Shown: in pieces, positions 38,001-49,453 of the stretch
Position numbering within the stretch: the first letter of the stretch is position 1
How the letters are laid out: each line of letters begins with the position of its first letter
From: Elysia chlorotica
Taxonomy: Eukaryota > Mollusca > Gastropoda > Plakobranchidae
Length of the DNA stretch: 64,000 bases
NCBI GenBank assembly: GCA_003991915.1
Contig: RQTK01000314.1
Span: 178,524-242,523 of the forward strand
Reading direction: 5' to 3'
Translations under genes and position numbers: made by a program
Notes under the pieces: generated by a model
Seen by the model: the letters and a program-made list of their open reading frames with translations, nothing else
What the model was told of the DNA's origin: nothing
Database searches by the model: none

Positions 38001-41000
38001 CTAGGGGTCTGTGGAAGAGAAGAATGTGCCAGTGTTTTGACAAAACTTGGCCGTCTGAAGAAATTTTGAGAAATTTTGCTCTTAACATGCATAGCTAACT
38101 TAGTCTTTTGGTCATTTGGCTCTATTGATATTCTGTCCTCAGATGCAGTGGTTAAGGAGCCAATGTCGCAAATTGATACCATGGTGAGAGAACGAATCAA
38201 ACAGATTGAGGCAGCAGTCAACTTCAAAGAAGAATTCAAGGTAAGAGTGAACTAGTCCTTTCGTTGATTTTTTGACTATTCATTCAGCTCCTAAGTTGAT
38301 TCTTTTTTACCTTCATTTTATTTCATAAAATTGGTGTGCATTTTCTCGACTTTCTCAGTCACCAATATTTTATGAAGTTTGTTTTTAAAAATACTGAGTA
38401 GTGACATGTCGCAAAATGTTTTTTTTTCAAAGCTCTCACTAGTATTTCATTTTCTCTCAACAACTAACTGCTAGATCCGCATCAGTGACTGTCCAAACAT
38501 GAAGTCGATCCGTCGCTCCAACTGGTCCCAGACAGATCAGTCCACGCTAGACCGGGTCACGGAGAAGGGAGTGCGATCAGTGCTGCTGTTTGGTTTTGGC
38601 TACGACTTGTCCACAATGGCAGAGGACAAGACCAGGGGAGCAGAGGTTGCATCTGTAAGGCCCAAAGATAGAATTTGTTTCTTTTGCATTGAATAAATTT
38701 ACTTCATATGAAAGATTACAATTTTCAGTCTTCTATAGATTCTGGTGTGACAAAGCTGCACAAAGTATAAAAACATGTGACATTTAAGTTTAATTCACTT
38801 TCAATAACAACAAGTATGGACTATACAGATCTGCCAAGATTACGGTTTGGGCGTAATATATTACGCCTTACGGGCGGTCCTTGTCATATTATGCCCAGCT
38901 GAAAATAGTACGATCTATTCAGTTTCTGGCCACTGGTTCAGATATGGCGCAACAAAATAGGCTTCATACACACAATATAGGACTATCGATATTACCTATC
39001 CGATTATAAGGTACTTAAGTTTTCACTTATTCAATACATTTACTATTACCATTAGTTTTATTGGTTGATTAACCGTATATCGATGGTCAACTTTTTTTTA
39101 ATACTAGCATCCAATCATAATTTTTCGTTTGGGTTGTGTTCAATAGCGTAATACACAGTTGCTGTATACATTGCAAAGCCTCAATTTTCATTGATCGTTC
39201 ACATGAAGTACGTACACATATGATACAAAAAATATGTTTGTTCTTTAGAATCTAATGGGGAATTAACTTTCAAGACATTCTTAAGGCTTTGTCATGTACC
39301 ACTGAAAGGTTTTCAATGATTCACACATAGTCTAACGAAAGATTATCTGATATATAATGATCATAATTATGATTTGAACTCGATCATTGAGGCATAAATC
39401 CATTACTGTAGAGTTCAATTTACAAATCAGTGTTTTCTCTTAGATTTATAAGACTCTCTATAGTTAACTGTATTTATCTTTGGCTCTTAATGACAGATAC
39501 CATTATAACAGGGTTTGAAAAAAGGAAGTGTCATTAACACATGGTATTAATTACATCCAAGATTTGTTTTCTGCTTTAAATCTTTTTATTTTACAAATCT
39601 GTTTCACAATTTGTGCAGCCATGAACCTGTTTAATTTGCAATTCACCCCTTATGACCCTTTATTTAATTAGTTTTACTAAATTCATTATCTACACTCCTC
39701 CAAACCTCTTTGGACTTGGAAACAAGTGATCATCTCTAGTATATAAAATTTTTCCTTTATAATATTTTAAAAGTATAATTGACGAGCTTTACAGTTGGAA
39801 TTCCGACCTTTTCCATAAAAAAATCGCTTCGAAATTACGAGAATTTGCTATCGGTCAGATTCATGTGCAAGATCTTTAATTAGATGACAGAATTTCAAAA
39901 GCGTCGATCGCGAGCTCACTGTCGCTATTTCAGCCGGTTTATTATATTTTTAGATGCGATAAAACAATGCTATTGATTTTATGAAGAAGCATGTATTATA
40001 CAGCAAGAACTAAGCTTTTTAATGATGTCTTTAAATAAAATATATTCAATAGTTTTTATACACCAACCGAGTGAATACCCTCGTTCTACAGCTCAGTTTG
40101 TACCCGAGCCCGAAAAAACATCCTGTTTAGAGTTCCTATTTATATCTTTGTAAAAAGCGGTGGTATTTCGTCAAGGAGACAACATATTCAATTTCTTTTA
40201 AGTTTTAATTTGGCCAAGGAGTCTCACGTGGCATGCCCGTGTTTCCGGCCTGTTATTATTATGAAGTTAAAAAAATTACTCTCAGTGGCAGCCAATATTA
40301 CTCTGAGATAAAATTTAGGCTGGCAGGTCTGACTATAGCAAATTTTTTTGTTCATTGGACAAAACAAATTTATCATTTTTAAATCTTAGGCAGAAACCTC
40401 TAGAAAGCTGTAGTTACAGGCTAGTTTGAAAATGTCAGTAAACAAAATGCTAAAAATAGTGATAAAGTCTAAATGCTGCAAGTTTTCTATTTTCTTGTTG
40501 TCAAAAAAATACAGGCTATAGGGAAGTAAATAGCATGACAATGCCATTAATTTTCAATCAACAAAGGAAAACAGTAAGCACATGAGTGATTTACTGCCAT
40601 TCCTCTAGGGTTACCATAGAATTCTATGAAATTTTTTTTTCTTTTTTTTTCATGTTGTTGTTTGTACTTATTTAGTAGCACTGGATCAATAACAACACTG
40701 GGGCGATTCTTATGTTTGATTAGTATTAAACATTTTTCATGTGGATTTTCAAGTATCTCCTGTTCCTTTTCTTCTGTCAGGAAATTGTCATAGGTGAAAC
40801 GACAGAGAAATATCTGATGGTCTATCATGGTGTGACGCACCTGAAATTCCATCTTCTAAGGCGCTGTCATGATAAGGTGAGGCTTGACTAAACTTCTTTT
40901 ACCAGTGAGAGCTTGACTAAACTTCTCAAACATTCATTGCTGAAACATATACATACCAGATATCTCATGTCACAGGCCTCGAAGTGAACCGGGAAACCGG

Positions 41001-44000
41001 GAAAAACCCGGGAAATTGGTTTTGGTATTTCCCGGCCGTGAAAATCCCGGGAATTTATTCCATATCGCCGAAAACCGGGAAAATACCGTGACAAATTATT
41101 ATGGGCGGACATTTTAAGTTCAACACCGGAAAAAGTCACCCGCCATGATGTTTTTAAGCACAAAGTAAACGCCCGGCTGATTGGCTGATAGATGCTTTTC
41201 TCTATCAATACAACCAATCAGATAAGCTCTCGCTAGGCACCTTTGTTATCACTTGTTTAACCACACTCTGGACCAAAGGCGCTCGAATTCGCTCTGAACC
41301 AGTCATTCTGCTCGTTGAACCCAATCAGAGTTGACACCAATTTCCTTCACGCTCGATCCACATTCCATCGTAGTTTGACTTTGTGCTTTCAAGCCTTTTG
41401 ATAAACTTCACCAGTATTTCTCTTAGACGCTTTTTTCCCTTTGGAGTAGATCTACTTTGAAACTAAGGTAAGGAAAATTATCTTTACGTCAATTAGTTTC
41501 TAGATCTAAACTATTTGCTTAGACATCGATCAAGATAAGTTCGAGCTCATTTCTTAAATTTTAGCGACCATTAATCATGTCGAACCTAGAAGTACAACCA
41601 CATCTAGATCTAGATCTAGATGTAGGCTTAATAACTATTTAATTTTGTAACTGTTTTTTTTCCTTTAATGGCGACGTTTTTATATTGTGATATTCTATTG
41701 ACAGATCTATTATCGATATCTACTCTAGTCTACCGATTTGTCTCGAAATAAGAATCTTGACTCAAGAATGAAGATTTATTTTAAGACCCCCAATTTGTAG
41801 GAATTGGAAAATTTTTATTTATCACACTTAATCATATGAAGACTAATTATGTCGCTTTATAATAGAACGTGGGGAAAAAAATGATGAATAATGAACATTG
41901 ATGTCTAGATTTAGATCCCAACTAATATCCATTGAAATTGATGGTTTTGGTTAAGTTGGCTTAACATCCAAAGGCAGCACTGTATACTAAAGTGGACGGG
42001 CCTCAAGACTGACGTCTGACTCAGCACTCTAGGCTTTGAGACCTGGACTTCTGTCTGTCGGTCACACTATACTAACACTGATCCAACCAGTTACAGGTGC
42101 CTGGAGGCAATATCGGGCATTTTTTTTTTCCAGATCTTGGGAACTGAACCACGGAGCTCTCCATTTTAAGCATGTTTGTGCCTGACATTCCAATTCCATT
42201 TATTGAAATCAGTGATCTAAGATGATTTTATTTCCCGTTGACAGATGACAGGTGGAGGCTGTACCTTTCAAGATGAATGGTTACTTCATCCAGAACTGAA
42301 GATCTGGATAGAACGTGGGAAGACGCCACATTCAGCCAAATGTTCTCTGTGTGGGAAAATTATTGACCTCAAATCGATGGGAAAGACTGCCCTCACGTCG
42401 CATCAAAAGGGGAAGAAGCATGCTGAGAAAGTGGCCGCTCTGAAATCATCCTCTATTGCCAGATCCTTTTTCTCAAAAGGCACCCCTGCATCTACTGCAG
42501 CAGCGTCGTCAGCTTTAGCACCAGCGTCAGCAGCATTGCCATCTTTGTCACCGAAACCGTCTTCTTCTGATGGTACTCTACATGGGTACCTTGCGAAAGA
42601 AGACGTGTTGGAAAGTGAAATAGTGTGGACTCTCCACACGATAAACCAACACCACAGCTTTGCCTCCAATAGTGGCATCAACAAAGTGTTTCAAAGAGTT
42701 TTTAAGGACAGTCAGATTGCTATGAAATTTAGCCTCTCTGACAGGAAAACGTCGTACTTGGCTTCATTTGGGATCGCACCCTACTTTACTTCGCTGTTGA
42801 TTAAGCAGCTATCCAAGGAGCCATTTGTGTTGCTTTTTGAAGAAAGCATGAACAAGTCGTACCAAAATAAGCAAATGGACTTCCATGTACGTCTGTGGGA
42901 CTGCGGGTTGGTAAAAACGAGATACATGACATCAAAGTTTCTGGGTCATGCCACTGCTGCAGATATGCAGAGAGCCTATGATGAGGCAACATCACAATTG
43001 GATGTGTCAAATTTGGTGCAACTGTCGATGGATGGACCCAATGTTAATTGGAGCTTTCATGAAAAAATCAACACCTGCCTCTCCAATGACCATGACGTTC
43101 AGCTGCTTAATGTTGGTAGCTGTGGCCTGCATAAAGTGCATGGTGCATGCAAGGCTTCTATGGATGCGGGCGATTGGAAATTGGACAAGTTTCTAAAATC
43201 CTTGCACAGGCTCTTTTCAGACACACCAGCCAGGAGAGAAGACTTTGAGCGGTGCACAGAAAGCACAATATTCCCATTGGAATTTTGCAAGCATCGGTGG
43301 CTGGAGAACGCCAGAGTTGCACAAAGGGCTCTGGACATTTTAACAAATATATCAAAGTTCATCGGAGAGTGCTCTAGTGGCAAAATCACAAAGCCAACGA
43401 CTGAGTCATTTCATCATGTCCAAGAGGCGATCAAGGACGTTTTCTTGCCTGCCAAACTTGCCTTTTTCGTCTCTTTAAATAAGCAAGTTGAGCCATTTCT
43501 TACAAAATACCAAACAGACCAACCAATGCTGCCATATATGTTTAAGGACCTTCTTAAAATATCCATTCAGCTGCTTGGCAGATTCGTTAAGGATGAACCA
43601 CTTGATAGGCTCAAAAGTGGCAAGGACATTTTGGGCTTTAAAGTGGATGATGCTGCAACCCATAAAACAGCCCACAAAGTGGACATTGGTTTTGTCGCAG
43701 AGACAATGGTTGCTGAGTTAAAAAAAAAGAAGCTGGCATCAGATCTGCAAATTCTGGCATTTCGCGACCAAGCAAAAACAATTCTGATTGCATTTATGGC
43801 CAAATTCCATCTAAAGTCGCCGCTTCATTATTCTCTTGTAAAGGATCTGTCTTTTCTTGACCCAGAATTTTTGATAGATAGCAAACCAGAGGCAAAAGGA
43901 AAGTTGACCAGAATTCTGAAAATGCTGGTGTCCAGACGGCAGTTTAAACCTGAAAACTGCGATGCTGTTTTGCAGGAGTTTGTAGATTTTGTTGAAGATA

Positions 44001-46805
44001 TTACAAAGAGTGGTGCTCTTACGTCATTCAGAGCAGATGTGGACCGCTTGGACGTTTTTTTCTATACCCACCTAGGAGGGAACAGTAAGTTTCCACATCT
44101 TTGGCCAGTCGTCAAGACAATGCTCCTCCTGTCTCATGGCCAGGCCAGTGTAGAGCGCGGCTTTTCCATTAATAAGGAGCTGGAGGATCCAAACTTGGCA
44201 GAGAGAAGTCTTGTAGCCAGAAGAGTTATTGTAGATGCTATTCGCCAGGCAGGGGGGCTGGACAAGATTGACGTTACCCCTGCTTTGTTGATTTCGGCTG
44301 GCAGTTCACATCAAAAATATTGCCAATACAAAGAGGCAGAACGACAGAAGACACGGGACTCTGAGAGAGGGGTGAAAAGGAAAGCAGTTGAGGAGGAGAT
44401 TGAGGGATTGAAAAGAAAAAAAGTAGCGCTTGAATCTGACATTGGGCTCCTCACAGAAAAGGCTGATGAATATGCGAGGCAGGCAGAGGCCCAGAGGAAA
44501 TTTCACCTTATCAGTGCCTCAAATAGTATGAGAAAGACTGTGAAGGAGAAAGAAATAGAAAAGCAGATGGTGGAGAGGCAGCTGGATGAGAAGCTGCTTG
44601 AGAAGAAGCAAATATAAAATTGTTCAATGCAGTGTAAATAGTGTACATAGCTTTTATTCTCATTAGTTTCTTTTGATGGACTATTATATACATGTGTACA
44701 TTTCATTAATGGGATAGTAGCTGCTGAATGGGTCCTATACCGACGGTACAGATTCAGCACTCCATATTGGGCAGCAAGCTACACCACTAATTGTGAGTAC
44801 TGACATTTAAAAAGTTTCCTTTATTAGATGATAGTTTTGTGTTTAAATATTCTGTTTCTCTGACACACAAATAGCACCTTTTTTTACCTGCGCGGTTTTC
44901 GTGTTCAGTAAATATGGACCTTAAATTTGAATAGAAAAACCTGGAAAAAACCTGGAAAAAGCCTGGAAAAAAGTTTTCCAAACTCACTTCTAGCCCTGAT
45001 GTCAGAACATGAGACTATGCTGAGTTAATGAATGAATCTATCAATATGTCTTATCTCAATGTTTGGAATAGCCCAGACTATGGCCATATGCTTAAAGTTG
45101 TCAGTACCTGCCTTGATGCATCTGCTTGACATCCAGGAAGAAATGATTGATTGACATAGCCACTTCTGCTTTTGGCACAATACCTTCAAGTGGCCAATAA
45201 ACCTGAAAGATATGGACTCAAATTTCAATGTGCCAAGATCAAGTTCAGTCAGGTTTTTGTTTGCATTGGGAAAGCAAATGTCACGTTTGGTTCGGACATT
45301 AGAGGGGACACAAGATTTTTTAAAAGCATTGCAATATTATCTCAGCAAAATCATAGTCATGTATTTTGGCTTCAGTTTGAGAATTTTCTGTTTATCCAAT
45401 GCCCCTTCTAATGATTCCCCTTACTGAACGCGTACTCCACAATTACACAGTTCAGTCAGAAGCTCTGGTCTCTATCCCAGTATAGCCGTTAGTGTGTTGA
45501 CGTGTCGTAAAACAAACTAAATTGGTATCCATTAAAAAAAGTAGCAGAAGAAAGCTGGCTTGACCAGTCTAGGATCACAAGCGTCCATCTGAGATAAATT
45601 TGACTGCTGATTCTTAGGGTAGGGACCTATGGTCTTGCAAAGCAATGGAGATGTTCTTCATCAATATAGAGGCATTGAGCAACACAAAATAAAGGCCATG
45701 ATGCGAGCACATTGTTATACCAAAGGACATGTGGTACCTCATTGATCTTGGACGTAATGAGAAGTCTTGCTCTGGTATGGTGTTCAGTTAGTACCTATCA
45801 TATGACTTTGTCTATTGTTGTAATCCCGTAGATAGTGCAAATATAGTTAACTATGGCATTAGAAACTGCATATATTTTGAACAAAAGTTTTATTAAAAAG
45901 TTAATGCTCTTCGTCTATTTCTCTTTCTTAGGCCAAACTGTTAGAACTTTTACAGGGTGAGAAACCAAGCATAGAGAAGTGCATGGAGGACAGGGGCTGG
46001 ATGTTAGCGGTAAGTCTTTTTTTTTTTCTTCTTCTTAAAATGTCATCTATATTCTGGATAGGTTATACAAGGGTTTGTGTGTGTGTAATAAAATGTTGCG
46101 CTATCTCTTGCTGAAAATTATAACTAAGATAGACAAGGTATCATGCAAATCAAATAAAAATAATGTGACTTAGAGCAAGGTGTCAAGAGCGAAATTCCTG
46201 TCTGCACTGATTCTAGTTTGGAATATGTTAAAGAATGATTGTTGTTTTGATCCTCAATTTCAACTTACATTGACTAGATTTTAAGGTTAATTTCATGAAG
46301 GCTACAAGAGGTGATTCATGTTTGAAATTGAGAGATAAAGATATTATTTCTGTTCAAACACACAGTGAAAATTTTGGCAAATAGAATGAGAATTTTTTTT
46401 TCTCTTACAGTCTTAGTATTTGTGAAATGGGAATTTTAAGTCATTCTGGTTTGATTTTATTGATCTGTATTGTAATTTGTATAATCCTCTTAACGGCGGT
46501 ACTTTTAGACGCTAAAAGTCTTTAAGAAAACCATAGGCCGGGGCTGGTAAAAAGAAACAATCATATGGGCAATTTCTGATGAAGCAATTTTCCTAGCAAT
46601 ATGAGTGTGTACTCTTAATTTAAAGTCAATGTTGCTATTCAAATTATTTATAGTATACTCCTGTTTTGTTTTGTTAATCCTTTTAATTCAAGGTTTTTGT
46701 CTACTTGAATTAATAATTCACAGCTTTTTTCTGAATTCCTCACAGGCTTTTGAAGAATTTGTAAATCTTTTTACACCAGAGGAGACTGTTGCAGCGTCGT
46801 CATAA
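29076..46805 (+). CDS. Unidentified RG-rich/acidic nuclear-type protein, 567 aa, 13 exons
   Basis: Exons: 29076-29148, 29613-29668, 30101-30174, 30634-30696, 31055-31592, 35064-35204, 35618-35748, 37430-37545, 38143-38240, 38475-38654, 40781-40876, 45932-46009, 46746-46805. Every junction has GT/AG and the phases join, giving 1704 nt with a TAA stop. Residues 1-128 are basic with SPKRK and SPAKRGRG (likely nuclear signals) and repeated RGRG; about 144-191 and 231-268 are Asp/Glu tracts; about 195-225 is an RG/GRGRG run. The C-terminal about 300 residues look globular (FPIWRMEGPNMLRKFEMIVQ, LFGFGYDLSTM, RGWMLAAFEEFVNLF). I do not recognise that domain; a nuclear nucleic-acid or chromatin role is suggested only by composition. 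AATAAA occurs at 47044. Confidence 0.85.
32010..33235. repeat. Intron 5 direct duplication, copy 1
   Basis: From about tctctctcaaactcaaattt to cttttgctttcattttatta this segment matches 33895-35020 at high identity. Copy 1 holds about 120 bp (around 32490-32605) absent from copy 2. Repeated text includes tgcaagaaaacactaaagca and ggcttgtcgctgcccgcctt. No coding frame is kept. Confidence 0.85.
33581..33811. other. Assembly gap (231 N)
   Basis: Run of N lying between the two intron 5 duplicate copies, so the duplicated region may be incompletely assembled. Confidence 1.
33895..35020. repeat. Intron 5 direct duplication, copy 2
   Basis: Second copy of 32010-33235, with a deletion of about 120 bp and scattered substitutions. 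It ends about 40 bp before the acceptor of exon 6, so the spliced exon sits directly at the duplication edge. Confidence 0.85.
35837..35958. repeat. Direct repeat left of a SINE
   Basis: gcaggtgtaattttagtaaa to about gatcctgttg is repeated at 36215-36325 with few differences. The pair brackets the SINE at 35975-36213. The frame MFHGPVCSAAVCNYFS is open in both copies and has a Cys-x4-Cys pair; a THAP-like zinc-finger fragment is possible but unproven. Confidence 0.85.
35975..36213 (+). mobile_element. SINE (plus strand) with duplicated head
   Basis: Starts ggggggtggtctaggggtag; the tagaacatcggcttc block occurs twice (about 35992 and 36041), so the head is partly duplicated. It has the B-box-like tttcgaatcctggc and the tail tatagtgctgctgttggacg. 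Lies in intron 7 of the 29076-46805 gene. Confidence 0.85.
36215..36325. repeat. Direct repeat right of a SINE
   Basis: Second copy of 35837-35958, directly after the SINE tail. Confidence 0.85.
38826..40331. mobile_element. 1.5-kb non-autonomous TIR element with 6-bp target duplication
   Basis: Left end cagatctgccaagattacgg; the right end read in reverse is cagacctgccagcctaaatt. The first bases pair as CAGAYCTGCCA. Both sides are flanked by actata (38820-38825 and 40332-40337). No transposase frame is inside. Located in intron 10. CAG termini and a 6-bp duplication fit a hAT-like element; the same duplication length is seen for the full hAT at 40973. Confidence 0.75.
41942..42170 (-). mobile_element. 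Diverged SINE inside the hAT element
   Basis: Carries ggttaagttggcttaacatc, gcctcaagactgacgtctga and ctgatccaaccagt, matching the SINE family in reverse orientation with extra or replaced segments. It lies in the apparent 5' intron of the transposase gene. Confidence 0.65.
42245..44617 (+). CDS. hAT-like transposase, 790 aa, intact
   Basis: Single uninterrupted frame. Residues 33-59 form a BED-like zinc finger (Cys33, Cys36, His53, His59). About residues 60-115 are a low-complexity Ala/Ser linker. The core has VQLSMDGPNVNW (an RNase H-like Asp strand) and VGSCGLHKVHGAC; near 640-680 there is a hAT C-terminal dimerisation block (LLSHGQASVERGFSINKELE). The last about 100 residues are Lys/Glu-rich coiled coil. 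An acceptor (ttcccgttgacag) abuts the ATG and a donor (actaag|gtaagg) at about 41467 suggests one 5' untranslated intron. The full-length frame, TIRs and target duplication suggest recent activity. Family: hAT superfamily; the subgroup was not determined. Confidence 0.88.
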   Translation: MTGGGCTFQDEWLLHPELKIWIERGKTPHSAKCSLCGKIIDLKSMGKTALTSHQKGKKHAEKVAALKSSSIARSFFSKGTPASTAAASSALAPASAALPSLSPKPSSSDGTLHGYLAKEDVLESEIVWTLHTINQHHSFASNSGINKVFQRVFKDSQIAMKFSLSDRKTSYLASFGIAPYFTSLLIKQLSKEPFVLLFEESMNKSYQNKQMDFHVRLWDCGLVKTRYMTSKFLGHATAADMQRAYDEATSQLDVSNLVQLSMDGPNVNWSFHEKINTCLSNDHDVQLLNVGSCGLHKVHGACKASMDAGDWKLDKFLKSLHRLFSDTPARREDFERCTESTIFPLEFCKHRWLENARVAQRALDILTNISKFIGECSSGKITKPTTESFHHVQEAIKDVFLPAKLAFFVSLNKQVEPFLTKYQTDQPMLPYMFKDLLKISIQLLGRFVKDEPLDRLKSGKDILGFKVDDAATHKTAHKVDIGFVAETMVAELKKKKLASDLQILAFRDQAKTILIAFMAKFHLKSPLHYSLVKDLSFLDPEFLIDSKPEAKGKLTRILKMLVSRRQFKPENCDAVLQEFVDFVEDITKSGALTSFRADVDRLDVFFYTHLGGNSKFPHLWPVVKTMLLLSHGQASVERGFSINKELEDPNLAERSLVARRVIVDAIRQAGGLDKIDVTPALLISAGSSHQKYCQYKEAERQKTRDSERGVKRKAVEEEIEGLKRKKVALESDIGLLTEKADEYARQAEAQRKFHLISASNSMRKTVKEKEIEKQMVERQLDEKLLEKKQI

Positions 46806-47043
46806 GTTTTGCCTTGGACAACAAATTATACCCATTGGTTCCAGAATTTTTTTTCTTTTATTGGCAATGCGTGTAATTAATCTGTTGTCTTGTTGTGTGG
46901 TTGTTGTTTTTTTCTAGAGCTGTTTTGCTATTGCTCAGAGAATCTTGTCACAATGAAACATCCAGCAATCTTCAGTAGAACATAGGATTTAGTAGTGTCT
47001 AGAGTTAATAAGGTTATAACTTGGACTACATTCATATTGTCAA

Positions 47044-47049
47044 AATAAA
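47044..47049 (+). terminator. AATAAA polyadenylation signal of the 29076-46805 gene
   Basis: First canonical AATAAA after the stop codon, about 240 bp downstream. Further AT-rich sequence follows with no coding exon up to about 48000. Confidence 0.5.
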
Positions 47050-47999
47050 GGAAAAAGTAGGTAAATACTTATGTGATCATGAAATGAAGGCACTTCTTTA
47101 CTGGACACTGTAGTTTATTGAATTATAATTTAGCTTCAAAATTATTTTATCTCATGCTTTTGATATTCAAACTGTCATTGACTTGAAGCATGTGTTTGCT
47201 TTGAAACAAATTAAAATGAGTCAACTTTCTTTAATGATGCAATATAGCTGTAACAATTTCATGAACAATACACCAATCAATATTTTAATACTTTGAATGT
47301 GAGCAAGGAATATCAGACTCAAATTGAACATGTGCCCTATGTAAATTTGTAAAAACAATTTAAACAGTTTTTAAAATCACTCATTCTTATTATGGCTGTC
47401 GACAAGGAGCAAAAAGGGTAGAGGTCAGAGAAAATCTAACTCTATTAGGAATGTTCATGTGGGGTGCTACTCGTAACTTACTCTGTCGGTGTACTTTTGG
47501 AGCGTCGATCTTCTGGGTTCAATAATGTTTGTTTTGTCCGATAAAAAATTTTGCACGCACGTATATTTTTTATAGTTTAAACAAATGACTTGTTCATATT
47601 GAAGTGTTGCACAACCCATCGGGGAAAAATCTTGGATGTTATTACTTATTTGTTGAATTCTATAGAAAGGCTTATTTGTAAATAATTCATTATGTTAATG
47701 CTTTCATTTGTATTTTCATTATTGTTCACTATATGTTAACATTCAATACCTCATTATTGTCATCTGTAGAAAATCATTTATATAAATTGGGTACTTCGCC
47801 CCTCTGTTTTATGGACATTACATTAAAACTGAATTTAATTAAGTGTATAATAAAAAAAAATCTTTGGTTGTTTTTGTGTGCATTGGTCAAACACTTGTTA
47901 TGTCGTACTAGCTTAATTTAACCTTTATTTGGCCATAATGTCTGTCTTTATAGTTTGACTATTTCTCTATGTGCTTCCACTTGTCTCTATTACTCTTAG

Positions 48000-48335
48000 T
48001 TTAGTTTAAGCCTCTTGATTTCCTGTGGAACATAGGGCCGCAGCAAATTTCCTCCACCGAACTCGGTTCTGGCTGGTCCTCTTTTAGCTCAGCCCATGTA
48101 CTACCAGCTGCTTTTATCTCACTCTCAGCATCGGTGCTTCGCCGCCAAGTCAGCATCGGACGTCCGACCTTGCGTTTACCTTGGGGGTTTCTACTCTAGG
48201 GCTTGCCTTGTGATGTTGGATTTTGTCTATCGAAGTGTGTGGCCTATCCAGCCCCATTTGCGCTTTCTGATCTCCGCGTCGATGGGGGTTTGCTTCGTTC
48301 TGTCCCATTGTTCTTTATTCAGGATAACTTCAGGC
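48000..48335 (-). mobile_element. 3' end of a non-LTR retrotransposon ORF2 (RTE/jockey-like)
   Basis: The reverse strand encodes PIDAEIRKRKWGWIGHTLR and, after a stop and shift, GRPMLTWRRSTDAE, the conserved tail of invertebrate ORF2 proteins (RKWRWIGHTLR...RGRPK.TWRR). Only about 110 codons survive, with stops. Confidence 0.8.
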
Positions 48336-48359
48336 CACCTAACATTAATTTGTCAGACT

Positions 48360-48850
48360 TTAGTCTTGGGGCCCTTCCACAACATAGCCTATACTGCTCT
48401 ACATGGCTACATATGCACATGTACATTGTATAATTAATGATGAGTTGAGTTGGTTTAACTTCCAATGTCTGCGCTGTATAGGCTATAATGTGGACGGATC
48501 CCAAGACTGACGTATGACAGTTTTATGTGCTGCCACACATGATATAGGGCGGAGGCCTGGGTAGTTGAGTTGGTTTAACATCCACCATCAGCACTATATA
48601 GGCTATATTGTGGACGGACTCCAACTTCCAAGACTGACGCATTGCAATTTATGTGCTGCCACACACGAGACAGGGCGGGGATACCATGACCCGTCTCAGC
48701 CAGTCACATTAAACTGATACCTACTATTGTGACCTACCCAACCAGTAGAGAGCGAAATCGCCAGGGCTCGAACCACGGATCTTTTGCGGCGGAAGCCGAT
48801 GTTCTACCCTAATACCACCGCCCCCCCCCCCTCTACCACTTGAGCCAGTT
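48360..48850 (-). mobile_element. SINE cluster (three copies)
   Basis: A short plus-strand piece (about 48360-48410, cttggggcccttccacaaca), a truncated minus copy (48442-48555, gagttgagttggtttaactt) and a near full-length minus copy (48563-48850) ending in a tRNA-like head with gggctcgaaccacgga and a C-rich tract. Confidence 0.85.
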
Positions 48851-49407
48851 CGCCCTAATTAACGATGATACCAATTACCATCAGTCGATGTGGTTGCGTT
48901 GTTTTTTAAGAAAAGATTTCTGTGATGTTCTACCAGTACCAGTACGTGTACCACCTTTCACTAGTTTCAGTCTTTAAGTTCCTATGGTAAAATCCGTCAG
49001 GACGACGCGACCTCAAAAAGGTCCAATCCGCAGAGCATTTCTGTACTGCCCGCTATTCAACAAAAACTCGGAACCTTTTATTTGGAAGAAGCGGGCTCTA
49101 CGTCTGGGCCACCGCGGCTCCGAGGGGTATAAAAAAAAAGAGAGGAATAGACAGACAAAGAGAGAGAGAGAGACGGAGGCAGATGGACAGACATAGACTG
49201 ATAATAGTGATATAGGGTGGGTAGTGATAGAGAGAAGAAAAAAAGAGAGAGAGGAGATTAAGAGTAAGACAGAACTTTATAACTTATTACTATTAGACTC
49301 AGAGAGAGCAAGAGATGTAGACAGTCTAAAGGTTAAAAAAAAAAAATAGTGACAATGACGGAGAAGGAGAAAGAGAGAGACGTAATCACACTCACAGACT
49401 AAAGCAG

Positions 49408-49453
49408 NNNNNNNNNNNNNNNNNNNNNNNNNNNNNNNNNNNNNNNNNNNNNN
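49408..49453. other. Assembly gap (46 N)
   Basis: Run of N within GA-rich low-complexity sequence (49130-49400). Confidence 1.

Larger units (their letters stand above)
40973..44998 (+). mobile_element. Complete hAT-like DNA transposon, 4026 bp
   Basis: Left end caggcctcgaagtga; right end in reverse cagggctagaagtga (13 of 15 bases pair). Flanked by atgtca at 40967-40972 and 44999-45004, a 6-bp target duplication. Subterminal copies of ccgggaaa (left) and cctggaaa (right) occur several times. It encodes an intact transposase (42245-44617). Inserted in intron 11 of the 29076-46805 gene in the same orientation. Most hAT elements make 8-bp duplications, so 6 bp is a variant. Confidence 0.85.
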
